This document shows positions 16,278 through 25,711 of a DNA stretch of 64,000 bases, piece by piece. How positions within the stretch are numbered: position 1 is the first letter of the stretch; the number at the start of each line of letters is the position of its first letter. The position numbers and the translations under genes were made by a program. Below the pieces are notes generated by a model. It did not search any database and was not told the DNA's origin. It was given only the letters and a program-made list of their open reading frames with translations. The stretch is from Komagataeibacter sp. FXV3 (GTDB lineage: Bacteria; Pseudomonadota; Alphaproteobacteria; Acetobacterales; Acetobacteraceae), in assembly GCF_015155755.1 (NCBI RefSeq), contig NZ_VWPI01000137.1, positions 1 through 64,000 on the forward strand, written 5' to 3'.

Positions 16278-16541
16278 ATGAACGTGTCTGATATTATCAT
16301 GCCACCGGGGCAGGAAGTCGCCCCTTCCCCCTCGGATGCCGGACGGGACCCGGCGGATCGTCTTGAACTGGCCCTGAACCGTATTGCCTTCGCCCTTGAC
16401 CGGCGCACGGAACTGGCGTCCATCGCCCGCCCGTCCGGGCCGGAGGTGGACGTGCAGGCACTGGCGGCCAATATCGATGTCCTGATTGCCCGTGTGCGTG
16501 ATGTGCTGGGCGAGGACGAAGCTGACGGCGGGAAGGAATAA
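16278..16541 (+). CDS. small hypothetical protein encoded upstream of zapA
   Basis: 87 residues from ATG 16278, which follows a GAGGGAAAGA ribosome site; the open frame upstream is not supported. The C-terminal two thirds are helical and heptad-rich (RLELALNRIAFALDRR, VQALAANIDVLIARVRDVLGEDE). Small coiled-coil proteins of the DUF4164 type precede zapA in many alphaproteobacteria, and this fits their size and position. It is five bases from zapA, so co-translated; a role with ZapA at the division ring is inference. Confidence 0.75.
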   Translation: MNVSDIIMPPGQEVAPSPSDAGRDPADRLELALNRIAFALDRRTELASIARPSGPEVDVQALAANIDVLIARVRDVLGEDEADGGKE

Positions 16542-16546
16542 CGGCC

Positions 16547-16888
16547 ATGAGCCAGGTGACCGTGCGCATCAACGGCTTTTCCTATGCCGTGGGCTGCAAG
16601 GAAGGACAGGAAAAGCACCTGCAGGCCATGGCGCAGGAAGTGGAGCGGCGTATCGACCGCATCCGCGAACTGGGTGGACATAGCGGGGAGGGACGCCTGC
16701 TGGCCCTTGCCGCCCTGCTTATGGCCGATGAAATCCATGACCTGACGGCGGAAAAGGTGTCCTCTGACACCGCCCATCAGCTGGCGCAGGGGCGTCAGGC
16801 GCGGATTGAAAACGAACGCCGGCGCGACCAGCTGGCGCATCTGGTTGAACGTGCGGAAAGCATTGCAGCCGCGATGGAAGAAGACTAG
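16547..16888 (+). CDS. zapA: cell division protein ZapA
   Basis: A 113-residue FtsZ-associated protein that promotes Z-ring bundling. The N-terminal domain begins VTVRINGFSYAVGCKEGQEKHLQAMAQEVERRIDRI, the ZapA globular fold, followed by LLALAALLMADEIHDLTAE and a C-terminal coiled coil. The neighbourhood (small coiled-coil gene, zapA, 6S RNA, 5-formyl-THF cyclo-ligase) is the standard proteobacterial arrangement. Confidence 0.92.
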   Translation: MSQVTVRINGFSYAVGCKEGQEKHLQAMAQEVERRIDRIRELGGHSGEGRLLALAALLMADEIHDLTAEKVSSDTAHQLAQGRQARIENERRRDQLAHLVERAESIAAAMEED

Positions 16889-16898
16889 ATTGCAGGGG

Positions 16899-17054
16899 CG
16901 GGGCTGCCGGGTGCGTCAGGCATGATTCAACCCCTGGGCCGATAAGCACTTCCTAGGGAGCTGGCACTGTCGTGACCGTGGTCACGTTACCTGGCGCCCA
17001 CCTGCGTCAGCAGGTCCGGGAGGGCTGATCCGACCAACGGCCATGGCGGCTCCG
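16899..17054 (+). ncRNA. ssrS: 6S RNA
   Basis: The 177 bases between zapA and the cyclo-ligase gene hold no reading frame but fold as 6S RNA: a closing stem pairs CGGGGCTGCC (16899-16908) with GGCGGCTCCG (17045-17054), giving a transcript of about 156 bases. The inner conserved half includes GGGCCGATAAGC and CTTCCTAGGGAGCTGGCACTG, which I recognise as the alphaproteobacterial type. 6S RNA mimics an open promoter and holds sigma-70 RNA polymerase. Position between zapA and fau is where it is expected; exact ends are approximate. Confidence 0.85.
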
Positions 17055-17065
17055 TATATGTTTTC

Positions 17066-17677
17066 ATGACCTCTCTCGATCCCGAATCGTGGCCTGTCGT
17101 GCGGGCCAAGCAGGCCCTGCGCCACCAGATGACGCGCCACCGGCAGGCTTTCACGACCAGTCCCACCCGTGCCGGTGCGGAAGAAGCCCTGTGCCACCGC
17201 ATGGTGCGCGGCCTGCGTGGCATGACCGGGGCGGGGGACTGTATCGCCCTGGTCTGGCCCCTGCCGGGGGAAAGTGACCTGCAGCCGGTCATGCAGGCCC
17301 TGCATGCGGACGGGATGTGCATTGTCCTGCCTGAAACCCCGCCGCGCGGCCATCCACTGATCTTTCGACGCTGGCGGCCCGAATGTCCCATGCTGCCGGG
17401 ACGTTACGGCACCCTGCACCCCGATGGTCCCCCCATGCAGCCCGATGTGGTGTGTGTGCCGCTGCTGGCGTTTGACCGACGTGGCATGCGGCTGGGATAT
17501 GGCGGCGGATATTACGACCGCACGCTGGCGCGCCTGCCGCGTGCGCGAACGGTTGGTTTTGGCCTGTCCTTTCAGGAAGTGACATGCATTCCGACCGGCC
17601 TGTATGATGTGGCATTGCCCGCGATCGTGACCGAACGTGAATGGATCCGGTGTCGTGGCGACGGGCGTACACGGTAA
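17066..17677 (+). CDS. fau: 5-formyltetrahydrofolate cyclo-ligase
   Basis: Converts 5-formyl-THF to 5,10-methenyl-THF with ATP. The 203-residue protein begins with the basic helix AKQALRHQMTRHRQ and has the family active-site stretch PLLAFDRRGMRLGYGGGYYDRTLARL (about residues 132-157). It starts just after the 6S RNA; co-transcription of this gene with 6S RNA is well known in proteobacteria. The end overlaps nothing but lies 14 bases before the YmdB-like gene. Confidence 0.93.
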   Translation: MTSLDPESWPVVRAKQALRHQMTRHRQAFTTSPTRAGAEEALCHRMVRGLRGMTGAGDCIALVWPLPGESDLQPVMQALHADGMCIVLPETPPRGHPLIFRRWRPECPMLPGRYGTLHPDGPPMQPDVVCVPLLAFDRRGMRLGYGGGYYDRTLARLPRARTVGFGLSFQEVTCIPTGLYDVALPAIVTEREWIRCRGDGRTR

Positions 17678-17691
17678 CAAAGGCTGTTTTC

Positions 17692-18507
17692 TTGAGAATT
17701 CTGTTTCTGGGTGACATTGTCGGGCGCGTGGGGCGCGAAGCCGTTATTTCACGCCTGCCTACCCTGCGGCGCGACCTGGCACTCGATCTTGTGGTGGTGA
17801 ACGGGGAAAACGCCAGCCATGGCTTCGGCCTGTCGCCCGCCATCGGGCGTGACCTGATCGAAGCGGGGGCCGATGTCATCACCCTGGGCAACCATAGCTG
17901 GGATCGTCGTGACCTGATCGGCCATATCGATAGCGAACCCCGCATCATCCGCCCCGCCAACTACCCCCCTGGCACACCGGGACAGGGCAGCGTGGTGGTG
18001 GAACTGGTCGATGGCCGCAAGGCGCTGGTGGTCAGTGTCATGGGCCGTCAGTTCATGGATGCGATGGATGATCCGTTCCGCTCCGTCACCGATATCCTGT
18101 CGCGACACCGGCTGGGTGTGACCATGCACGCCGCCGTGGTGGACGTGCATGCCGAAGCCACGAGCGAGAAATGGGCCATGGGGCATTTCCTTGATGGCCG
18201 GGTATCGCTGGTGATCGGTACCCATACCCACACGCCCACGGCGGACCATCGTATCCTGTCCGGCGGTACCGCATTCCAGACCGATGCGGGCATGTGTGGC
18301 GATTATGACAGCGTGATCGGCATGGGCAAGGACGCGGCCATCGCCCGCTTCGTGCGCAAGATGCCCGGTGACCGCCTGCAACCCGCCGAAGGGGATGCCA
18401 GTATTGCGGGCATGATGGTGGAAACCGATGACGCGACCGGCCTGGCCCGCCGCATGGCCCCGGTCAGGCAGGGTGGCCATCTGGCCCCGACGCTGCCGGA
18501 TTTCTAA
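17692..18507 (+). CDS. YmdB-family metallophosphoesterase
   Basis: 271 residues from a TTG start (MRILFLGDIVG); the upstream frame to 17641 overlaps the previous gene and lacks similarity. Di-metal ligands are all visible: GDIVGRVGR (Asp8), NGENASHG, GNHSWDRR, VDVHAEATSEK and GTHTHTPTAD ... GDYDSVIGM. The family includes B. subtilis YmdB, a 2',3'-cyclic-nucleotide phosphodiesterase affecting biofilm and RNA turnover. It is probably in one operon with fau. It is followed by repeat copy 4 in reverse orientation. Confidence 0.92.
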   Translation: MRILFLGDIVGRVGREAVISRLPTLRRDLALDLVVVNGENASHGFGLSPAIGRDLIEAGADVITLGNHSWDRRDLIGHIDSEPRIIRPANYPPGTPGQGSVVVELVDGRKALVVSVMGRQFMDAMDDPFRSVTDILSRHRLGVTMHAAVVDVHAEATSEKWAMGHFLDGRVSLVIGTHTHTPTADHRILSGGTAFQTDAGMCGDYDSVIGMGKDAAIARFVRKMPGDRLQPAEGDASIAGMMVETDDATGLARRMAPVRQGGHLAPTLPDF

Positions 18508-18509
18508 AA

Positions 18510-18600
18510 GAAAGAAGTTTCTGGATGTCGCCTTTTTTCAAAAAGGCGGCGTTCTTCTGAAGCTTTTTGAAAAAAGCTTCACCAAAAACTTCCTTATGGT
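18510..18600. repeat. two-hairpin intergenic repeat, copy 4 (reverse)
   Basis: Reverse orientation: GAAGTTTCTGGATG..., stem GCCTTTTTTCAAAAAGGC, then GAAGCTTTTTGAAAAAAGCTTC, end ACCAAAAACTTCC. It lies between convergent ymdB-like and amn genes. Confidence 0.85.
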
Positions 18601-18702
18601 TTCGAGACTGTTTCGGGGACAGATTTTTTGAATGGTCCCGAAAATTAAAGCGGTTTGCAAAGGCCACTGCCCTTTGCCGGGTCTCAGGGCAGCGCCCTGA
18701 GA
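18601..18702. repeat. run of three further hairpins next to repeat copy 4
   Basis: Three successive stems: TTTCGGGGAC/GTCCCGAAA (18611-18652), GCAAAGG/CCCTTTGC (18657-18677) and TCTCAGGGC/GCCCTGAGA (18682-18701, nearly perfect). They probably belong to a second repeat type that is not seen elsewhere in this window. No gene lies here. Confidence 0.6.
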
Positions 18703-18791
18703 AAACCCTCCACCCCATATGGCGGTCGGAACGTGTTCGCAAGACCCGTTTCGCCCCCCAGCCAGGTGCGAAAGCAGCCCCATCCCCGCCG

Positions 18792-20246
18792 TTACCGGAA
18801 CGCCGGTTCGTCAAACCCGCGCAGCTTGCGTGAATGCAGGCGGTCCACACCCTGCGCGCGCAACTGCTGCATGGTCTCGATTCCCACCACCAGATGCTGG
18901 CGCACGCGTTCGCGGTAGAAGGCATTGGCCATGCCGCGCAGCTTCAGTTCCCCATGAAGCGGCTTGTCCGATACGCATAATAACGTGCCGTAGGGCACGC
19001 GGAAACGGAACCCGTTGGCCGCGATGGTGGCCGACTCCATATCCACTGCGATGGCGCGGGAGGTGTTGATGCGGGTGAACAGCGCGCCAAGCCGCAGTTC
19101 CCAGTTCCGGTTGTCCGTGGTCATGACCGTGCCGGTGCGCAGGCGTGTCTTGACTTCGGCATCATGCAGGCCGGTCACGCGCGCGGTTACGTCCTGCAGC
19201 GCCATCTGCACTTCGGCAATGGGGGGAACGGGCACCCATGGCGGCAGGTCGTCATCCAGCACGTGGTCGTCACGCAGGTAGCCATGCGCCAGCACGTAAT
19301 CCCCCAGCTTCTGGCTGCGGCGCAATCCCGCGCAATGGCCCACCATCAGCCAGCAGTGCGGGCGCAGCACCGCAAGGTGGTCGGTAATGGTCTTGGCATT
19401 GGCGGGGCCTACGCCAATATTGATCAGTGTGATGCCGTCGCCGTCGGGGCGGCACAGGTGGTAGGCGGGCATCTGCGGCAGGCCCTGGCCCGCATGGGTG
19501 GGTGCATGCGGGGCGTCGCGGGTGTGGATGATCTCCCCCGGTTCGACAAAGGTGGTGTATTCCGATCCCGCATCCACCTGGGCATGCCCGTATTCGCGGA
19601 ATGCATCCACGTAACGCTGGTAATTGGTCAGCAGGATGAAGCGCTGGAAATGGCGCGGTGCGGTGCCGGTGTAATGGTGTAGCCGCGCCAGTGAATAATC
19701 GGTGCGTGCCGCCGTAAACAGAGCCAGCGGCCGGGGCACGCCGGGGCGCGGGATGTAATCGCAGTTGGCGATCGAATCATCAGTGACATGCAGGTCAGGC
19801 AGCGCGAAATGTGACTGGATCCATGCCAGGTCGGATTCGGTCAGCGACGTAACTGCTTCCTCCATCACATAGGGTAGCGGGATTGGCTGGTTCGACAGTC
19901 CGACCATGACCGGCGTTCTGTAATGGCGCAGCAGGCTTTCGATCTGTTCGCGCCAGTAATCGGCAAACAGCGCGGGCCGGGTCAGGGTGGTGCCATAGAA
20001 TCCCGGCTCCAGCACTACGTCAAAGGGCGGACGGGGGCCATCGGGTGGCAGGGCGGCCTGCGGCATGAAGGCCAGGTAGGGATAGACCGCATCCGCAAGG
20101 CCCGTCGTATCGCGTGTGATAAAGGCATGGCGGACCAGTTCGCCCGCATGGTCATACAGTTCGGTAATGCGGGCCACGGCGGCATCCGCCGTATCGAACG
20201 GCTGGAAGTCACGTCCGACCTGCTGCAGGAGGGGGGCTGTATCCAT
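18792..20246 (-). CDS. amn: AMP nucleosidase
   Basis: Hydrolyses AMP to adenine and ribose 5-phosphate, a purine-level valve. The 484-residue length matches E. coli Amn. The N-terminal regulatory domain includes RPALFADYWREQIESLLRHY, and the C-terminal phosphorylase-like domain has INIGVGPANAKTITDHLAVLRPHCWLMVGHCAGLR and AVDMESATIAANGFRFRVPYGTLLCVSDKPLHGE (substrate Glu and Asp). It is transcribed alone, divergent from nothing close; 28 bases separate it from the TonB-like gene upstream on the same strand. Confidence 0.95.
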   Translation of the reverse strand: MDTAPLLQQVGRDFQPFDTADAAVARITELYDHAGELVRHAFITRDTTGLADAVYPYLAFMPQAALPPDGPRPPFDVVLEPGFYGTTLTRPALFADYWREQIESLLRHYRTPVMVGLSNQPIPLPYVMEEAVTSLTESDLAWIQSHFALPDLHVTDDSIANCDYIPRPGVPRPLALFTAARTDYSLARLHHYTGTAPRHFQRFILLTNYQRYVDAFREYGHAQVDAGSEYTTFVEPGEIIHTRDAPHAPTHAGQGLPQMPAYHLCRPDGDGITLINIGVGPANAKTITDHLAVLRPHCWLMVGHCAGLRRSQKLGDYVLAHGYLRDDHVLDDDLPPWVPVPPIAEVQMALQDVTARVTGLHDAEVKTRLRTGTVMTTDNRNWELRLGALFTRINTSRAIAVDMESATIAANGFRFRVPYGTLLCVSDKPLHGELKLRGMANAFYRERVRQHLVVGIETMQQLRAQGVDRLHSRKLRGFDEPAFR

Positions 20247-20274
20247 GGCGCGTCTCTCCGTCTGCCTGACGCGC

Positions 20275-21435
20275 CTAGCGGCGGATCAGGATGTAGTTGA
20301 TAGTCAGGTCAATGGGGAAGGTATCCCCCTGCATGTCCGGTGGCACCGGCGGTAGCTGTGCGTTGCGGAACATGCCCACCGTCGCGGCATCAAGGTAGTA
20401 CGACCCCGACTGCCCTGTCAGGCGCACCTTGGTGACATGGCCATCGCGGTCCAGTTCCACATGCACCGAGGACGGGCCTTCCTCACCCGCGCGGGCCGCT
20501 TCCTCGGGGTAGTACATGTGGCTGCGGATCCAGCGGTCGAGTTCGCTGCCATAATCATCGCTGACCCCCTTGATCTGCGTGTTGGTGGAATAGGGGGCGT
20601 TGACCTGGCCATTCTTGACCAGCGGGCCAAGCGACAGGTCGATCGGGCTGCCCGTGCCGCCCGCGCGTCCGCGCTGGCTGCGGCGCGGCAGGGGTGATTG
20701 CGACAGTGACCAGTTACGCGGATGTTCCAGCGCCCTGTAGTCCGTGGCGGAGGAATGGTTGTGCGACTGCTGTGCGGGGTGGTGGCCGTGGCCCGAACTC
20801 TGCATGGACGGATTGAACGCATCCTGCCGTTCGGACTGCGGTACCGACAGGTCGGATGGCGCGTCACTCAGCGGCGGTGCGGCAGGCACTTCCGGCGTGG
20901 GTATGTTGGGCGAGGGGGAGGAATCCTCGTCACTCTGCTGCGGGTTGGGGGTCTTTTCCTGCGCACTGGGTTCGGGCTGGTCCTGCTGCTGCCGTGGCGC
21001 GTTCTGGCCGCCCGCCATGTCGGGGGAGGACTGTCCCTGCATCCCGCTGGAGGTCGGCGGCGAAAAGACCATTTCCACCTGTGGCTCCGACTGCGTGGCA
21101 TTGGGGGAGCCATGCTGGCTGTGGTGGGCGGATTCAATCAGGATGGTCGCCAGAAGGGCCGCGTGCAGCAGCCCCGATATGGCGATGGCCCGGCCGGGGC
21201 CGGGTGTTTCTTCCGTATCGGGGCGGATCAGGCCCGACATGGTGGGGCGCAGCTTGCGATAGCCCGGCGGTGGCGGCACGGCCACGCCCGCCAGCAGGCG
21301 CTCGCGGTCGGGTGGCTGGTACTGGTCCCCTGCCGGATCAGGCGGCAGGCTGGCGCCGGGCTGTGTGCGGCGTGGGATCAGTACGGGCTCCACGGCATTG
21401 CGCCGCCGGGAGGAGGGACTGAGTGTCACCGTCAT
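20275..21435 (-). CDS. TonB-family energy transducer
   Basis: A 386-residue protein with an unusually long cytoplasmic part (about 85 residues, Pro/Arg-rich) before its single TM helix (AIAISGLLHAALLATILI). A periplasmic Gln/Ser/Pro-rich spacer of roughly 180 residues follows. The C-terminal TonB domain covers about 295-386 (LDRWIRSHMYYPEEAARAGEEG, VHVELDRDGHV, LDAATVGMFRNAQLPPVP). TonB couples ExbBD proton flow to outer-membrane receptors. No exbB/exbD or receptor gene is adjacent, so its partners are elsewhere. Confidence 0.85.
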   Translation of the reverse strand: MTVTLSPSSRRRNAVEPVLIPRRTQPGASLPPDPAGDQYQPPDRERLLAGVAVPPPPGYRKLRPTMSGLIRPDTEETPGPGRAIAISGLLHAALLATILIESAHHSQHGSPNATQSEPQVEMVFSPPTSSGMQGQSSPDMAGGQNAPRQQQDQPEPSAQEKTPNPQQSDEDSSPSPNIPTPEVPAAPPLSDAPSDLSVPQSERQDAFNPSMQSSGHGHHPAQQSHNHSSATDYRALEHPRNWSLSQSPLPRRSQRGRAGGTGSPIDLSLGPLVKNGQVNAPYSTNTQIKGVSDDYGSELDRWIRSHMYYPEEAARAGEEGPSSVHVELDRDGHVTKVRLTGQSGSYYLDAATVGMFRNAQLPPVPPDMQGDTFPIDLTINYILIRR

Positions 21436-21564
21436 GAAAGGCTACGGGTCTCCGCCATGTTGGTCTGTTGCCGGGGCCGCGCACCTGCCTGCCCTGTTAT
21501 ATCGCCAGCATAACCGACGCGGATGGGGGGTCTGTCAAGGACCGGATGTGTAACGGAAGGCGGT

Positions 21565-22356
21565 TCAGTAACGTTCAGTGAAATTTTCCAGCAGTTCCGC
21601 AAATCTTTCGGGGTTTTCGACATGCAGCCAGTGCCCGGCCTGTTCGATCAGTTCCAGCCGGTAGCACGGAAACAGCCGACGCATGATGGCATAATGCTCG
21701 GGGCGGATATAGGGGGAATTCCCCCCCGCCAGGAATAGCGTGGGACCGGGATAGGCATAGCCTTCTGGTATGTAGGGCCAGTTTTCCACATTGGGCATCG
21801 ATTCCACGATTTCCCGCAGACCGATGCCCCAGCCCGGGTTTTCCCCCACCCGGATGTTCTGCAGCATGAGCGCGCGGACATCCGTGTTGGGAATGTAGTG
21901 CTGCAGCAGCCTGTCCGCGCCCGCGCGGTTGAGGAACGGCGGAAACGGCACCCGCAGCATCTGTTCGCCCAGCGCGAACTGACCATGCCCGGTGCGTGCA
22001 GGCGGGATATCGGCCACCAGCAGGCTGTGCACCATGCCCGGTCGCGTCAGCGCCAGCGTCATCGCGACCTTGCCACCCATGGAATGCCCCACCAGGGTCG
22101 CGGGCAGGGCATTGTGGTGGGCCAGCGTTTCCAGCAGGTCGGCGGCCATGGTGTAGTAATCCATAAGCCCGTGCGGGCTGTCGCCATGGTTGCGCAGGTC
22201 AATGGCCAGCGTGCGACGGGTGGTGGCAAGCCGGCGCTGGAAGAAGCCAAGGTTGCGCGCCCGTCCGAACAGGCCATGCAGCAGGACAACGGGGGGGCGC
22301 CCGGCCGTGTCCGCGGTAATCTGTTCTGGTCCGCGCTCAATGACGTTCAGTAGCAC
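21565..22356 (-). CDS. alpha/beta-fold hydrolase (YbfF/ABHD11-like esterase)
   Basis: 263 residues with a complete hydrolase set: oxyanion HGLFGRARN, DLRNHGDSPH, nucleophile elbow GHSMGG, and a C-terminal histidine in IEQAGHWLHVENPE. This pattern matches the YbfF/ABHD11 esterases, which act on small acyl esters; the natural substrate is not known. It lies 11 bases after the quinone reductase stop on the same strand, so the two are probably co-transcribed. Confidence 0.9.
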   Translation of the reverse strand: MLLNVIERGPEQITADTAGRPPVVLLHGLFGRARNLGFFQRRLATTRRTLAIDLRNHGDSPHGLMDYYTMAADLLETLAHHNALPATLVGHSMGGKVAMTLALTRPGMVHSLLVADIPPARTGHGQFALGEQMLRVPFPPFLNRAGADRLLQHYIPNTDVRALMLQNIRVGENPGWGIGLREIVESMPNVENWPYIPEGYAYPGPTLFLAGGNSPYIRPEHYAIMRRLFPCYRLELIEQAGHWLHVENPERFAELLENFTERY

Positions 22357-22367
22357 CCGCTGTGTTC

Positions 22368-23411
22368 CTATCGTCCTGTCGTATCGATGGGCAGGTGCTG
22401 CAGGTCCAGCATGATCTTGCCCATATGCGTTCCGTTTTCCATGAGTTTATGGGCATCGGCAACCCGCGCAAAGGGGAAGGTGGCATGGATGATGGGCCGG
22501 ATGGTCCGCTGCGCCAGCAATGGCCATACCCGTTCTTCCAGCTGGCGGGCGACGGCGGCCTTGTATGCGGCATCACGCGGGCGCAGCGTACTGCCTGTCA
22601 CCACCAGCCTGCGGGTCATGATGCGCGCCAGGTTGACGCCATCGGCCTTCGCCCCGCCCTGCAGGGCGATGATGACCAGCCGTCCCGCCGTTGCCAGTGA
22701 CCGTAGGTTGCCATCCAGATACGCGCCCCCGATCATATCAAGGATGACATCCACACCCCGGCCTTCCGTCAGTTCCTTTATGCGCTTGGGAAAATCCTCG
22801 GTCCGGTAATTGATGGCGGCGGTGGCGCCAAGCGTGGTGCACAGCGCGCATTTGTCATCCGTGCCCGCCGTGGCATAGACCGTACCCCCCATGGCGCGCA
22901 CAAGCTGGATGGTCGTGGTGCCGATACCGCTGGTCCCCCCATGCACCAGCACGCTTTCACCCGGTTTCAGCCCCGCTGTCATGAACAGGTTGGACCAGAC
23001 GGTGAAAAAGGTTTCGGGCAGGGCGGCTGCATGGATGGCGTCAAGGCCCGTGGGCCATGGCAGGCACTGGCCCGCGGGCACGGTGCAGTACTGGGCATAG
23101 CCCCCGCCATTGACCAGCGCGCATACCCGCGCGCCGATGGCGGGGAAACTGTCGGCGGGTACGTCTGGTCCCGTCGCCACGACTTCCCCCGCGACTTCCA
23201 GCCCCAGCAGGGGACTGGCCCCCGGCGGTGGCGGATACAGTCCCTGGCGCTGCATGATGTCGGGCCGGTTGATGCCCGCCGCCATGACGCGGACCAGTAC
23301 CGTCCCCCCGGTGGGCCGGGGCACGGGCAGGGTGGAAATGCGTAGGCAATCGGGACCGCCGGGCTGGCTGAAGGTAACGGCCTGCATGGTGTCGGGTATG
23401 GCTTGGGTCAT
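22368..23411 (-). CDS. NAD(P)H-quinone oxidoreductase, zinc-free MDR family
   Basis: 347 residues of the quinone oxidoreductase/PIG3 type. The catalytic GroES-like domain comes first ([30 protein letters not shown]), without zinc-binding cysteines. The Rossmann domain follows with [20 protein letters not shown] and ATAGTDDKC. It reduces quinones or other alpha,beta-unsaturated carbonyls by NADPH. It heads a two-gene minus-strand unit with the hydrolase downstream. Confidence 0.92.
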   Translation of the reverse strand: MTQAIPDTMQAVTFSQPGGPDCLRISTLPVPRPTGGTVLVRVMAAGINRPDIMQRQGLYPPPPGASPLLGLEVAGEVVATGPDVPADSFPAIGARVCALVNGGGYAQYCTVPAGQCLPWPTGLDAIHAAALPETFFTVWSNLFMTAGLKPGESVLVHGGTSGIGTTTIQLVRAMGGTVYATAGTDDKCALCTTLGATAAINYRTEDFPKRIKELTEGRGVDVILDMIGGAYLDGNLRSLATAGRLVIIALQGGAKADGVNLARIMTRRLVVTGSTLRPRDAAYKAAVARQLEERVWPLLAQRTIRPIIHATFPFARVADAHKLMENGTHMGKIMLDLQHLPIDTTGR

Positions 23412-23563
23412 GTCTGTCCTCGTGGGGCGTGTACGTGCGGCATGCAGGCCTCAAGGTGTAGGCGATTGGTGGGCAGGACCAGTGTGCAGGGCCGGGAATC
23501 GAGCAAACGTGTGCACACGATCCCGGTTGCCCCATTGTTGCGCGCGGTTGTGATGCGGACATG

Positions 23564-23600
23564 AAAAAAGCGCCGGAACCATTCCGGTCCCGGCGCTTTC
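23564..23600 (-). terminator. intrinsic terminator of glnA
   Basis: Stem AAAGCGCCGG/CCGGCGCTTT, with an inner GGAACC/GGTTCC-like part, followed on the minus strand by TTTTTTC. It lies 33 bases beyond the glnA stop. Confidence 0.85.
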
Positions 23601-23632
23601 GTCCATAAGGCCTTCCCGGAGGGAAGCCGTTA

Positions 23633-25093
23633 TCAGACGGAGTAGTACATTTCGAATTCAGCGGGGTGCGGCGTGTGTTCGAACTTGTAGACTTCTTCCC
23701 ACTTCACGGCACAGTAGCTTTCGATCTGGTCCTTGGTGAACACGTCACCGGCCAGCAGGAATTCGTAATCGGATTCCAGCGCCGTCAGGGCTTCACGCAG
23801 GGAGCCGGCAACCGTCGGGATCTGCTTCAGTTCTTCCGGCGGCAGGTCATACAGGTCCTTGTCCATCGCATCGCCCGGGTGGATCTTGTTCTTGATCCCG
23901 TCGAGGCCAGCCATCAGCATGGCGGCGAAAGCAAGGTAGGGGTTCGCGGTCGGATCGGGGAAACGGACCTCGACGCGCTTCGCCTTCGGGCTGGTCGCGT
24001 ACGGGATACGGCACGAAGCGGAGCGGTTGCGCGCCGAGTATGCCAGCAGCACGGGCGCTTCGAATCCGGGGATCAGGCGCTTGTAGGAGTTGGTGGACGG
24101 GTTGGTGAAGGCGTTCAGCGCCTTGGCGTGCTTGATGATGCCGCCGATGTAGTACAGCGCCTCATCCGACAGGTCGGCATAGCCATTGCCGCCGAATGTG
24201 GGCTTGCCGTCGCGCCAGATGGACTGGTGGACATGCATGCCCGAACCGTTGTCGCCATAGATCGGCTTCGGCATGAAGGTTGCCGTCTTGCCATAGGAAT
24301 GGGCAACGTTGTGCACGCAGTACTTGTAGATCTGCATGAAGTCGGCGGAGCGGACCAGCGTGTCGAACTTGGTGCCCAGCTCATGCTGCGACTGTGCGAC
24401 TTCGTGGTGGTGCTTTTCGATGGGCAGGCCCATCTCACCCATGGTGGTCAGCATTTCGGCGCGCAGGTCGCCTTCGCTGTCAACCGGGGCTACGGGGAAG
24501 TAACCACCCTTGACGCCGGGGCGGTGGCCCATGTTGCCTTCGGGGTAGTCCTTCAGCGAGGCGCCGGGGCCTTCGATGCTTTCCAGCTCGTAGGTGCCGA
24601 AGTTCGGGCCGGTGCCGAAGCGCACGCTGTCGAAGATGAAGAATTCGGCTTCGGGGCCGAAGAAGGCGGTGTCGCCCAGGCCGGTGGACTGCAGGTACTG
24701 TTCGGCCAGCTTGGCGGTCGCGCGCGGGTCGCGGTTGTAGAACTGCCCGGTGGACGGTTCGACAATATCACAGATCAGGATCAGCTGCGGCTTGGCGGAG
24801 AACGGGTCCATAACCGCGGTGGTCGGGTCAGGCAGCAGGATCATGTCGCTTTCGTTGATGGCTTTCCACCCGGCGATGGAGGAGCCGTCGAACATGAAGC
24901 CTTCGCGGAAGGTGTCTTCCTCGATCGTGGTGACGTACTGGGTGGTGTGGTGCCACTTGCCACGCGGATCGGTGAAACGCAGGTCAACCATCTCGACCGC
25001 GTTTTCCTTGATGATATCAAAGACCTTCGCGATGGCCTTGGCGGAATGTGACGGCGTGGAGGCCGCGGCCGGGGCCTGTGCTTTTTTTGCCAT
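23633..25093 (-). CDS. glnA: glutamine synthetase type I
   Basis: ATP-dependent ammonia assimilation; a dodecamer in the cytoplasm. 486 residues, about 17 longer than E. coli GlnA because of an Ala/Lys-rich N-terminal extension. Landmarks: DGSSIAGW, the ATP/metal region [17 protein letters not shown], and the loop NRSASCRIP. The adenylylation site DLYDLPPEE (Tyr at about 415) is present, so GlnE-type covalent control is expected. It is preceded by glnB on the same strand, the usual glnBA operon, and ends in a strong terminator. Confidence 0.98.
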   Translation of the reverse strand: MAKKAQAPAAASTPSHSAKAIAKVFDIIKENAVEMVDLRFTDPRGKWHHTTQYVTTIEEDTFREGFMFDGSSIAGWKAINESDMILLPDPTTAVMDPFSAKPQLILICDIVEPSTGQFYNRDPRATAKLAEQYLQSTGLGDTAFFGPEAEFFIFDSVRFGTGPNFGTYELESIEGPGASLKDYPEGNMGHRPGVKGGYFPVAPVDSEGDLRAEMLTTMGEMGLPIEKHHHEVAQSQHELGTKFDTLVRSADFMQIYKYCVHNVAHSYGKTATFMPKPIYGDNGSGMHVHQSIWRDGKPTFGGNGYADLSDEALYYIGGIIKHAKALNAFTNPSTNSYKRLIPGFEAPVLLAYSARNRSASCRIPYATSPKAKRVEVRFPDPTANPYLAFAAMLMAGLDGIKNKIHPGDAMDKDLYDLPPEELKQIPTVAGSLREALTALESDYEFLLAGDVFTKDQIESYCAVKWEEVYKFEHTPHPAEFEMYYSV

Positions 25094-25215
25094 GTTAATT
25101 TACCTGTCCTGACTTTGGTGTGCCGTTCCATGCGGCGCGGCGGCTATGGTTACGGAAACGGAAGGCTGCTGTCGATAGGCCTGCGGTCATGGAAGCCATA
25201 TTTGCATCCCTGACC

Positions 25216-25638
<423 letters not shown>

Positions 25639-25711
25639 TCAGGCAATCGGATGATAAGGCAAAAAACACGCACGCGCGCGCGTCCTGATATGCGCGCCGG
25701 GACAGGATGAT

